A stretch of 16,010 bases of DNA from positions 1 to 16,010 of the forward strand of contig JAPFFX010000007.1 in NCBI GenBank assembly GCA_026645375.1. Reading direction: 5' to 3'. The first letter of the stretch is position 1. Each line of letters opens with the position of its first letter. Both the position numbers and the translations under genes were made by a program. Below are positions 1 through 6,512 of the stretch, one piece after another. Origin of the DNA: Citricoccus sp. WCRC_4 (GTDB lineage Bacteria > Actinomycetota > Actinomycetes > Actinomycetales > Micrococcaceae). The notes below the pieces were generated by a model. It was given only the letters and a program-made list of their open reading frames with translations, ran no database searches and was not told the DNA's origin.

Positions 1-326
1 ACCAGCTGGTCACCTCGTTCGCCGAGGGGATCGCGCGGATCGGGCGGTTGCCCTATCTGGGCCAGCTCGAGTTCGCCAGTGACGTCCCGCGCAGCGAGTC
101 CGGCGGGAACAGCGCGTTCCGCCTGGCCTCGGTCTGGCAGCGGTACACGGTGCCCGGCCCGATGCGGGACCAGCTGGCCTCCGCCGAGGAGGCGGGCCGG
201 AACGGACCGGTCCTGCTGGTGGATGACCGCGCGGACAGCCGCTGGACGCTGACCGAGGCCGGCCGTGTGCTGCGCGAGGCCGGTGCCCAGGGCGTGCTGC
301 CCCTGGTCCTGGCCCTCGCGGGCTAG
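1..326 (+). CDS. recQ: RecQ-family ATP-dependent DNA helicase, C-terminal fragment (5' truncated by window edge)
   Basis: The reading frame is open from base 3 to the TAG at 324-326, giving 107 visible residues. The gene starts left of the window; an internal TTG at 48 is not a credible start. The tail matches, as I remember it, the C-terminal extension of actinobacterial RecQ helicases: a phosphoribosyltransferase-like segment carrying GPVLLVDDRADSRWTLT (about residues 73-89), followed by a hydrophobic VLPLVLAL end. VLLVDD resembles the PRPP-binding loop of ComF/Apt-type PRTases, but no helicase motif is visible here. RecQ enzymes unwind DNA 3' to 5' in recombination and repair. The gene converges on manB with 64 bp between stops, and only a weak 5-bp stem (CGGAC/GTCCG) is visible there. 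The alternative is a free-standing PRTase-like protein; the upstream sequence would decide. Confidence 0.7.
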   Translation, partial: QLVTSFAEGIARIGRLPYLGQLEFASDVPRSESGGNSAFRLASVWQRYTVPGPMRDQLASAEEAGRNGPVLLVDDRADSRWTLTEAGRVLREAGAQGVLPLVLALAG

Positions 327-390
327 GAGGGCCGGACGGCGTCCGCGGGCACCGCCGCGCGCCGGGGTGGCGTCCTCGGGGAGACGGAGC

Positions 391-1911
391 TCAGGAACCC
401 TGTCGGACCAACGCCAGCACGGCGTCGCGGACGCGTTCCATGGTCGGGGCGTCCTTGGCCTCCCCGTTGTAGCGCAGGAACGGCTCCGTGTTGGACGGGC
501 GGAGGTTGAACCACCAGGCGCCGCTCACGGCCGCGACCGTCGTGCCGTCCATCCGGTCCACGGTCACCCGCGTGCCGGCCAGGCCCGATCCACGCAGGTG
601 GGCGTCGTCGGCCACGGTGTCCTGCCCGGAGGAAGCGGAGTCCCCGGCCAGCGAGGGGGCGAAGACCTCGAGCACGCGCGCCACCGCTCCGGCCTTGTCC
701 TCGACCTCGGAGTTGAGCTCCCCGGAGGCGGAGTACGGATCGTACTCGGCGGCCAGCTCCGACAGCGGCACCTCCTGCGCCCCGAGGGCCGCCAGGACGT
801 GCATGGCGGCCAGCATCCCGGTGTCCGCGTTGAAGAAGTCCCGGAAGTAGTAGTGCGCGGAGTGCTCACCGCCGAACACGGCACTCTCCTCGGCCATGAC
901 CGCCTTGATGAAGGAGTGCCCCACGCGGGTCCGCACGGCGCGGCCGCCCTCGGCCGCCACCAGCTCCGGCACGGCGTGGGAGGTGATCAGGTTGTGGATG
1001 ATGACCGGTTCGGCCTCGGGGGCGTGCACGGTGCCGTTCACGGTGTCGCCGGCCCTGGCCCGGGCGATCTCCCGGCGGGCCACGAGGCCGGTCACGGCAG
1101 ACGGGGACACCGGGGCGCCGAGCTCGTCGATCACGAAGCAGCGGTCCGCGTCGCCGTCGAAGGCCAGGCCCAGGTCCGCGCCGTGTTCCGTGACGGCCCG
1201 CTGCAGGTCCCGGAGGTTCTCCGGCTCCAGCGGGTTGGCCGGGTGGTTCGGGAACGTGCCGTCCAGCTCGAAGTACAGCGGGACGATCTCCAGCGGCAGC
1301 GCGTCCAGGACGGCGTCACCCAGCACGGCGGGCGTCGTCTTGCCGGCCATGCCGTTGCCGGCGTCCACGACCACCTTCAGCGGGCGGATGCCGGACAGGT
1401 CGACCAGGGACCGCAGGTAGGAGGCGTACCCGGAGAGCATGTCCTGCTCCGTAACCGACCCGGTGCGCTCACCGGCCGGCACGTCGCCGGCGTCCAGGTA
1501 TCCCTGGGCGATGTCGCGGATCTGGAACAGGCCCGTGTCCGAGGACACCGGCACGGCTCCGGCCTTGGCCATCTTCATGCCGTTGTACTCGGCGGGGTTG
1601 TGAGAGGCGGTGAACACCACGCCGGCCGCCTGCTCCACGCCGCAGGCGTAGTAGAGCATGTCCGTGGAGACCAGCCCCAGCATCACCACGTCGGCGCCGC
1701 GTGCCGTCGCGCCCTCGGCGAAGGCACGGGCGAACTCCGGTGAGGACGGGCGCATGTCCCCACCCACCAGGACGCGGCCCCCGGCCAGTCCCAGCACGTC
1801 CACGAACGCGGCACCCACCGCGCGCACGGAGGCGGCAGTGATCGTCTCGCCGACGATGCCCCGGACGTCGTAGGCCTTGAAGGACTGGCTGAGGTCAACT
1901 GAAGTCATCAC
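391..1911 (-). CDS. manB: Phosphomannomutase/phosphoglucomutase (alpha-D-phosphohexomutase)
   Basis: This enzyme interconverts hexose 6-phosphate and hexose 1-phosphate in the cytoplasm, feeding GDP-mannose or UDP-glucose for envelope glycans. About 505 residues are encoded, slightly longer than the usual 450-470. Counting from the ATG at 1908, the visible motifs are KAYDVRG at 11-17, the phosphoserine loop TASHNP with Ser102, the metal loop DGDADR at 251-256, the sugar-binding GGEHSAHYYF at 346-355, and the phosphate-binding RPSNTEPFLRYN near the C-terminus. All catalytic elements are intact. Residues about 287-300 look like a small insertion relative to family members I recall. The start is either GTG 1911 or the adjacent ATG 1908. 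A TAGGAT -10 box lies 8 bases before the GTG, which fits a leaderless or near-leaderless transcript. The gene stands alone, divergent from the MFS gene. ManB versus Pgm specificity cannot be set from sequence. Confidence 0.92.
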   Translation of the reverse strand: MMTSVDLSQSFKAYDVRGIVGETITAASVRAVGAAFVDVLGLAGGRVLVGGDMRPSSPEFARAFAEGATARGADVVMLGLVSTDMLYYACGVEQAAGVVFTASHNPAEYNGMKMAKAGAVPVSSDTGLFQIRDIAQGYLDAGDVPAGERTGSVTEQDMLSGYASYLRSLVDLSGIRPLKVVVDAGNGMAGKTTPAVLGDAVLDALPLEIVPLYFELDGTFPNHPANPLEPENLRDLQRAVTEHGADLGLAFDGDADRCFVIDELGAPVSPSAVTGLVARREIARARAGDTVNGTVHAPEAEPVIIHNLITSHAVPELVAAEGGRAVRTRVGHSFIKAVMAEESAVFGGEHSAHYYFRDFFNADTGMLAAMHVLAALGAQEVPLSELAAEYDPYSASGELNSEVEDKAGAVARVLEVFAPSLAGDSASSGQDTVADDAHLRGSGLAGTRVTVDRMDGTTVAAVSGAWWFNLRPSNTEPFLRYNGEAKDAPTMERVRDAVLALVRQGS

Positions 1912-1919
1912 GACACGCC

Positions 1920-1925
1920 ATCCTA
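1920..1925 (-). promoter_or_regulatory. Candidate -10 box for manB
   Basis: TAGGAT on the minus strand fits the actinobacterial TANNNT -10 pattern. It is followed by 8 bases and then the GTG at 1911, so transcription would begin at or beside the start codon. No TTGACA-like -35 is evident. The same AGGA could instead serve as a Shine-Dalgarno for the ATG at 1908. Confidence 0.45.
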
Positions 1926-1955
1926 GGCCAGTCCATGGTCCGGATCCGTTTGTGG

Positions 1956-2028
1956 GTGCCAGTGCCGGTGCCAGTGCCGGTGCCAGAGCCGGTGTCGGTC
2001 CCGGTGTCCGGTGCCGGTGTCCGGTGCC
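1956..2028. repeat. Hexamer tandem repeat array and 13-bp duplication between divergent genes
   Basis: Bases 1956-1985 are five clean six-base units alternating GTGCCA and GTGCCG, followed by decayed units (GAGCCG, GTGTCG, GTCCCG) to about 2003. Bases 2003-2015 and 2016-2028 are an exact tandem duplication of GGTGTCCGGTGCC. Read in the frame of the downstream MFS gene the array would encode Val-Pro repeats, but it lies upstream of the likely start at 2076. I treat it as intergenic. Confidence 0.85.
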
Positions 2029-2040
2029 ACGCCACCGGAC
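2019..2040. promoter_or_regulatory. Inverted repeat upstream of the MFS gene, possible operator
   Basis: GTCCGGTG (2019-2026) and CACCGGAC (2033-2040) form perfect 8-bp arms around a 6-base spacer. The right arm ends about 22 bp before the candidate -10 box at 2063, so the element overlaps the expected -35 region. This placement suits a repressor site controlling the exporter. No regulator gene is present nearby, and part of the symmetry may be a by-product of the adjacent repeats. Confidence 0.4.
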
Positions 2041-2062
2041 GGAGGGGCCAGTGCCGAGGGTC

Positions 2063-2068
2063 TAGAGT
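2063..2068 (+). promoter_or_regulatory. Candidate -10 box for the MFS gene, leaderless start
   Basis: TAGAGT is followed by 7 bases and then GTG at 2076. This is the spacing at which transcription starts on the first base of the codon. There is no convincing Shine-Dalgarno before this GTG, which supports a leaderless transcript. No clear -35 hexamer is seen. Confidence 0.55.
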
Positions 2069-2075
2069 CGCCACC

Positions 2076-3284
2076 GTGAACGGTTCAGGCAGCGCTGCAT
2101 GGTCCGGCCATGTGCCGGGCGCCGGAGGCTACCGTCGACTGCTGCTGGGCCTGTTCCTGGCCGGCGTCGCGACCTTCGCCCAGCTCTACTCACCGCAGGC
2201 GATGCTGCCGCTGATCAGCTCTGACCTGGCCGTCTCCGCCCAGGACGCCGCCCTGATGGTGTCCCTGGCCACCCTGGGGCTGGCGGTCAGCGTGATCCCC
2301 TGGTCCTATGCCGGGGACCGGTTCGGCCGCAAGCGCACCATGGGCTGCGCGGTCCTCGGAGCCTGCGCCTTCTCCCTGGTCGCCACCGCCGTCCCGGCCT
2401 TCGAGGCCGTGCTCGCGCTGCGCTTCCTCGAAGGACTCGCGCTCGGTGGCGTGCCCGCCCTGGCCATCGCATACCTCAACGAGGAGGTCCACCGCCTCTC
2501 CGCCGCGGCCGCCGCCGGCACCTACATCTCGGGGACGACCGTGGGCGGACTGACCGGGCGGATCGTCGCCGCCCCGCTGGGGGAGCTGGTGGACTGGCGG
2601 CTGGGGATGCTGGTGGTGACCCTGCTGTCCGTCGCCTGCGCGGTCGGGTTCCTGGTCCTGGCTCCCGCCGCCCGCCGGTTCACCCCGCACCGCACGACCC
2701 TCCGGCAGGCCGTGGAGGCCCTGACGGTCAACCTTCGCTCCCCGGTGCTGCTGGGCATCTACGCCCAGGGCACGTTGCTCATGGGCGGCTTCGTGGCCAT
2801 GTACAACTACCTGGGCTATCACCTGGCCGAAGAGCCGTTCGGCCTGCCCATCACCCTGGTCTCGCTCATCTTCCTGGCCTACCTGGCCGGGACCTGGACC
2901 TCGCCACTGGCCGGCCGGCTCGCCGCACGTCACGGGCGCCGGACCGTGCTGCGGGCGGCCACCGCCGTGATGGTCGCCGGCGTGCTGCTCACGCTGGTGC
3001 CCAGCGTGTGGGTCGTGCTGGTGGCCACCGTGCTGTTCACCGGATCGTTCTTCGCCGCGCATGCGGTCGCCTCGGGCTGGGCCGGGGCGGCGGCCACGGC
3101 CGGCCGGGCACAGTCCGCGTCCCTGTACAACCTGGGCTACTACGCCGGTTCCAGCGTGTTCGGCTGGCTGGGCGGGGTGTTCCTGACCGGCCTGGGCTGG
3201 CCCGGGACGGTCCTGATGACGGTGGTGCTGGCACTGCTGGCCCTCGTGCTCGCCTCGGTGCTGCTGCCCCGGGACACCCCCTGA
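2076..3284 (+). CDS. MFS transporter, YnfM/AraJ-like efflux family
   Basis: This is a predicted 402-residue inner-membrane secondary transporter of the major facilitator superfamily, probably a proton-driven exporter with about 12 membrane segments. LYSPQAMLPLISSDL (about 37-51), after the first segment, is typical of the YnfM-like branch. Motif A is present in the loop between segments 2 and 3 as GDRFGRKRT (80-88) and is echoed in the second half as GRLAARHGRR (280-289). The open frame extends back to ATG 1935, but that extension encodes Val-Pro repeats and then a Cys/Arg-rich stretch with no membrane character. GTG 2076 sits correctly behind a TAGAGT -10 box, so I use it. An upstream inverted repeat may be an operator. 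No substrate can be assigned; small-molecule or drug efflux is the family norm. Confidence 0.88.
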   Translation: MNGSGSAAWSGHVPGAGGYRRLLLGLFLAGVATFAQLYSPQAMLPLISSDLAVSAQDAALMVSLATLGLAVSVIPWSYAGDRFGRKRTMGCAVLGACAFSLVATAVPAFEAVLALRFLEGLALGGVPALAIAYLNEEVHRLSAAAAAGTYISGTTVGGLTGRIVAAPLGELVDWRLGMLVVTLLSVACAVGFLVLAPAARRFTPHRTTLRQAVEALTVNLRSPVLLGIYAQGTLLMGGFVAMYNYLGYHLAEEPFGLPITLVSLIFLAYLAGTWTSPLAGRLAARHGRRTVLRAATAVMVAGVLLTLVPSVWVVLVATVLFTGSFFAAHAVASGWAGAAATAGRAQSASLYNLGYYAGSSVFGWLGGVFLTGLGWPGTVLMTVVLALLALVLASVLLPRDTP

Positions 3285-3350
3285 GTGAGCAGGCTCGCAG
3301 CGCCCGTCCCGTGACGCCCGCCGGCACGGCATCGCCCCATCTCAAGCGAA

Positions 3351-3372
3351 CTTCACCCGGCCGGTGGTGAAG
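3351..3372. promoter_or_regulatory. Inverted repeat abutting the LacI-type palindrome
   Basis: CTTCACC (3351-3357) and GGTGAAG (3366-3372) are perfect 7-bp arms around an 8-base GC-rich loop. The element lies 67 bp after the MFS stop and touches the 18-bp palindrome that follows. It could be a weak terminator for the MFS gene, though no T-run follows, or a second protein-binding site. Confidence 0.35.
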
Positions 3373-3389
3373 ATGAGAGCGCTCTCATC
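3372..3389. promoter_or_regulatory. Perfect 18-bp palindrome, LacI-family-type operator
   Basis: GATGAGAGCGCTCTCATC is perfectly self-complementary with a central CG. Its core, TGAGAGCGCTCTCA, closely resembles operators of actinobacterial LacI-family sugar regulators; the CebR/CelR site is TGGGAGCGCTCCCA. With no loop and no T-run it is not a terminator. It lies 102 bp upstream of the DUF1611-like start and is best read as that gene's operator. No LacI gene is in the window. Confidence 0.65.
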
Positions 3390-3491
3390 CGCCGCTCATG
3401 TGCCGTTCATGGCCGGTTGGTTCCATGGGCGGTGAGGCCGACGGAACACCCCGGACGGCCACCGATGCACCGCACGTGAGAGGCCCCAGCC

Positions 3492-4634
3492 ATGACGATC
3501 GAGACGACCACCACCGCCAGCGCCCTTCCCCTGGTCGAGACCGCCGGAGCCACGTACCAGCGGTTGGAACTGCCCGCCCGCATCCAGGCGTCCTACACCA
3601 CCCGTTTCGTGGCGTGCGCCGTCGAGGCGGATCGTGCCGGGTTCCACCTGGCCGCCGGTCCCACCGTCACGCCGAAGGCCGGCGACGTGGTGGTGGCGCG
3701 CGTGACCGAGATCCTGAACCACAAGCGCGTCGAGACCCCCGAGTCCCGCAAGGCCATCCTCTTCCCCGGGGCCCTCATCATGCTGGCCTACGGTCACCGC
3801 TATGCGGCCGACCAGTTCCTGGCCCACGTGCCGGACTCCCTCGAGCCCTGCCACCTGGTGGCCGCCGGCGGGGTGGCCGGAATGGTCACCGAGCAGCACC
3901 TCAGCGTGGACGACCCGACCCGGATCGAGCCACTCGGGTTGCTCGCGGACGACCTCGGCATCGTCAACCTGACCCGCTTCGCGCCCTACGCCCTGAACCC
4001 GGTCCCCTCCCTCGGTGCCGCCGCCGAACTGGTCGGCGCCCTGCCGGGCCGGCCCACGGTCATCGGGGTACTGGGCACCTCCATGAACTCGGGCAAGTCC
4101 ACGGCCATGGCCACCCTGGTCAACGGCCTGACGAACGCCGGCCTGAAGGTCTCGGCCGGCAAGTCCACCGGCACCGGTGCGGGCAACGATCCGATGATCT
4201 ACCGCGACGGCGGCGCCGCCAAGGTCCTGGACTTCACCGACTTCGGTTACCCGACCACCTTCAGGCTGGACTTCGAAGAGGTCCGTTCACTGACGGTCAA
4301 CGTCATCGATGCCCTGTCCGGGACGGACACCGACGTCGTCGTGGTGGAGATCGCCGACGGCGTGTACCAGGGCGAGACCGCCCGGCTGCTGCGGGACCCG
4401 CTGTTCCACGCCGTCGTGGACCGCATCGTGTTCGCGGCGGGGGACGCCCTCGGCGCGGTCGGCGGTGTGCGCGAGCTGCAGGGCGCGGGCCTGGACGTGG
4501 CTGCGGTGTCCGGCGTGCTGACCTCCTCGCCGTTGGCCACCGCAGAGGCCCGTGCGGTCCTGTCCGTTCCGGTCATCGACACCTACGAGCTGGCCGGGGC
4601 CGCCGTCGCCACCGCGCTGCTCCCGCAGCGCTGA
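3492..4634 (+). CDS. DUF1611-like P-loop NTPase of unknown function
   Basis: This is a 380-residue soluble protein. The N-terminal half (about 30-165) is an unassigned domain with TTRFVACAVE and AYGHRYAADQF. The C-terminal half is a P-loop NTPase of the dethiobiotin-synthetase/DUF1611 type: Walker A GTSMNSGKST (195-204, Lys202), then AGKSTGTGAGND (222-233), VLDFTDFGYPTTF (245-257), and a Walker B-like strand DVVVVEIADG (281-290). This fold often activates a carboxylate with ATP or binds nucleotide for ligation. The characterised DUF1611 enzyme DgcN, in D-glutamate catabolism, has a different P-loop as I recall it, so its activity should not be transferred. The ATG is preceded by GAGAGG at 3478-3483 with an 8-base spacer. 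The gene is probably controlled by the LacI-type palindrome and is likely co-transcribed with the ABC-like gene 7 bases downstream. Confidence 0.8.
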   Translation: MTIETTTTASALPLVETAGATYQRLELPARIQASYTTRFVACAVEADRAGFHLAAGPTVTPKAGDVVVARVTEILNHKRVETPESRKAILFPGALIMLAYGHRYAADQFLAHVPDSLEPCHLVAAGGVAGMVTEQHLSVDDPTRIEPLGLLADDLGIVNLTRFAPYALNPVPSLGAAAELVGALPGRPTVIGVLGTSMNSGKSTAMATLVNGLTNAGLKVSAGKSTGTGAGNDPMIYRDGGAAKVLDFTDFGYPTTFRLDFEEVRSLTVNVIDALSGTDTDVVVVEIADGVYQGETARLLRDPLFHAVVDRIVFAAGDALGAVGGVRELQGAGLDVAAVSGVLTSSPLATAEARAVLSVPVIDTYELAGAAVATALLPQR

Positions 4635-4641
4635 GCGCAGG

Positions 4642-6489
4642 GTGGAGCACATCACGGCCTCGCGGCCGGTCCCCGGGACGGCCACCACCCTTCCCATGCT
4701 GGAGGACATCCTGGACAGGAACCACGAAGCCGCGGACGCCGCGGCGGACCTCGAGGACGAGGGCACCGCCGAGGCGACCGGCCCGTCCGAGCGGATGCCG
4801 ACGATCTGGGCCGGCCGGCGTCGCCACCTGCTGGTGATCCTGGTCCTGCTCGGCATCTTCCAGGCCGTCATGGCCCTGGTGATGGCGTTCAGCGTGGATG
4901 CGCTGCTGGGCGCCCCGGCCGAGTACAACGCCGCACTGAACTCCGGGTCCGCACCGGACGGATCGGCACTGGACCCGGCGGCCGTCGCCAGTGCGAGGAC
5001 CCTCGTCCCCTGGCCGCAATTGACGGTCCTGGGCGTGGCCGTGCTCTCCGTCTTCGGTGCACGCTGGGCCGAGCGGGTGGCCGGGGAGGACCTCGGCCAG
5101 GACTACGTGTACGAACTGCGCCGCAAGCTCATCGGCACGTCCCTGGCCGGCACGGGCAACCCCTCCCTCGGGGTGACCATCACCCGGGCCTCCAACGACC
5201 TCACCGCGGTGCGCAATTGGGTCTCCCAGGGCATCGTCCCGCTGATGACCTCCCTGCCCCTGGTGGCGGTGGTGCTGGCCGTGCTGTCGCTGACCAACTG
5301 GCAGGTGGGCCTGGCCGTCGGACTCCCGATCGTGCTGTTCGGACTCGCCGTGCCCCCGATGGCCAGGGCGACCTTCACCCGCGCCCGGCACCTGCGCCGC
5401 CGTCGGGGCCGGATGTCCGCCCGGATCGCGGACACGGTCCGCGCCGGCGAGTCCATCCAGGCCGCCGGCGGTGTCCGTCGTGAACTGAACGCGCTGGACC
5501 GCGACTCGGGCAAGGTGGTGGGCGCCGCCGTCGCGCGCGCCCGGATCACCGGGCTGGTCCGCGCCTCGGCCATCACCGCGGCCTCCCTCGCCACCGCGAC
5601 CGTGGTGGTGCTGGGCGCCCTGGGGATCATCGACGCCGCCGGCGTGGCCTCGGCCATGACCCTGGTCGGCGTGATGACCACCCCGCTGGGCGACCTGGGG
5701 CGCGTGGTGGAGTACCGGCAGAACTACAAGGCCGCCCGCCGCATCCAGGCCCCGCTGCTCGCCGAGGCCGCGGCCCTGGAGAAGGCGGAGAGGGACCGCG
5801 AGGAGCACTGGAAGGACCTTGCCCGGGACCGGTCCGTCTCCGGCCGTCACGGCCTGAGGGTCGGGAACATGGTGGTCCAGGGCGAACGGGTGCCGATGCT
5901 CCAGGCCCGCGCCGGGGACGTCATCCACGTCCGGTCCAACGACCCGGGCCGGGTCCGCCCGTTCCTGCTGAATCTGCTCGCCGGGGAGAACACGCCCGCC
6001 GGTCCGGGGCAGCCGGTGCCGGCGCTGGAGATGATCGTGGACGGCTACGACTACACCCTTGCCCCCGGCCGCCAGCGCCGCAGGCTGCTGGGCCATGCCT
6101 CCGGGCGGGTCCCGCTGGAACGCGGCACGGTCTCGCGCGCGATCACGTACCGCAAGCCCTCGGCCACCGACGAGCAGACCGCCGAGGCCCTGGCCCGGGT
6201 GGGCCTCGACGAGGTGCTGCCGAGCCTGCCGAAGGGCGTCCAGACGAGGATCAAGAACGGCGGCCACCCGCTCACCGGATCCCAGATCGCCCGCCTGAAG
6301 CTGGGCCGGGCGCTGCTGGACGACCCGCCCCTGCTCGTGCTGGACGGCATCGACACGGACCTGGACGAGGAGGGCCTGCGGTTGCTGCGCCGCGAGCTGG
6401 GGGAGTATCCCGGAGTGGTGCTGTTCACCTCCCAGAATCCCGGCAGGGTGGCCCCCGGCCACCGGGTCTGGACGGTCGACGCGCCCTGA
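4642..6489 (+). CDS. ABC-exporter-like membrane protein with degenerate ATPase domain
   Basis: The layout is that of an ABC exporter half-transporter. A membrane domain of about 60-370 has hydrophobic segments near 63-90, 126-140, 198-218, 220-240, 305-330 and 335-350. The ABC-like domain covers about 405-615. The fold is recognisable from LTGSQIARLKLGRALLDDPP (544-563) and LLVLDGIDTDLD (564-575), but the catalytic motifs are lost. The P-loop position reads RSNDPGRVRPF with no GK(S/T). The Q-loop has no glutamine. The signature is LTGSQ instead of LSGGQ. The Walker B glutamate is Gly569. The switch histidine is replaced in FTSQNP. The frame is intact, so this is not simple decay. GTG 4642 is chosen because it lies just after the upstream stop; its Shine-Dalgarno is poor and ATG 4696 is an alternative. 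No active partner subunit is in the window. Confidence 0.8.
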   Translation: MEHITASRPVPGTATTLPMLEDILDRNHEAADAAADLEDEGTAEATGPSERMPTIWAGRRRHLLVILVLLGIFQAVMALVMAFSVDALLGAPAEYNAALNSGSAPDGSALDPAAVASARTLVPWPQLTVLGVAVLSVFGARWAERVAGEDLGQDYVYELRRKLIGTSLAGTGNPSLGVTITRASNDLTAVRNWVSQGIVPLMTSLPLVAVVLAVLSLTNWQVGLAVGLPIVLFGLAVPPMARATFTRARHLRRRRGRMSARIADTVRAGESIQAAGGVRRELNALDRDSGKVVGAAVARARITGLVRASAITAASLATATVVVLGALGIIDAAGVASAMTLVGVMTTPLGDLGRVVEYRQNYKAARRIQAPLLAEAAALEKAERDREEHWKDLARDRSVSGRHGLRVGNMVVQGERVPMLQARAGDVIHVRSNDPGRVRPFLLNLLAGENTPAGPGQPVPALEMIVDGYDYTLAPGRQRRRLLGHASGRVPLERGTVSRAITYRKPSATDEQTAEALARVGLDEVLPSLPKGVQTRIKNGGHPLTGSQIARLKLGRALLDDPPLLVLDGIDTDLDEEGLRLLRRELGEYPGVVLFTSQNPGRVAPGHRVWTVDAP

Positions 6490-6500
6490 GGGGAGCCACC

Positions 6501-6506
6501 TAGACT
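6501..6506 (+). promoter_or_regulatory. Candidate -10 box for the L7/L12-like gene, leaderless start
   Basis: TAGACT is followed by 6 bases and then the ATG at 6513. A GGGAG at 6491-6495 is too far from the ATG to act as a ribosome binding site. The gene can therefore be expressed separately from the ABC-like gene, which ends at 6489. No clear -35 is present. Confidence 0.55.
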
Positions 6507-6512
6507 GGTCCC

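Noticed and set aside
265..1743. Long + strand open frame (492 codons) antisense to manB
   Set aside because: It has Arg/Gly/His/Val-rich composition with no domain and is fully opposite a conserved enzyme gene. It is a high-GC shadow.
1935..2075. 47-codon N-terminal extension of the MFS gene
   Set aside because: It encodes Val-Pro repeats from the hexamer array, then a Cys/Arg-rich stretch. GTG 2076 behind TAGAGT is the better start.
3372..3389. Palindrome considered as a terminator of the MFS gene
   Set aside because: It has no loop and no T-run, and matches the LacI-type operator pattern. A loop-less perfect dyad is a protein site rather than a terminator.
4552..4641. Upstream start for the ABC-like gene inside the DUF1611-like gene
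   Set aside because: The extra residues are Ser/Pro/Arg-rich out-of-frame translation of the upstream gene, with no start signal.
3398..4837. 479-codon + strand frame overlapping the DUF1611-like gene
   Set aside because: It is an out-of-frame Arg/Pro/Gly-rich product. The 3492 frame has a Walker A motif and a good Shine-Dalgarno.
4573..6462. 629-codon minus-strand open frame opposite the ABC-like gene
   Set aside because: It is His/Gln/Gly/Arg-rich shadow sequence. The + strand has membrane segments and ABC fold remnants.
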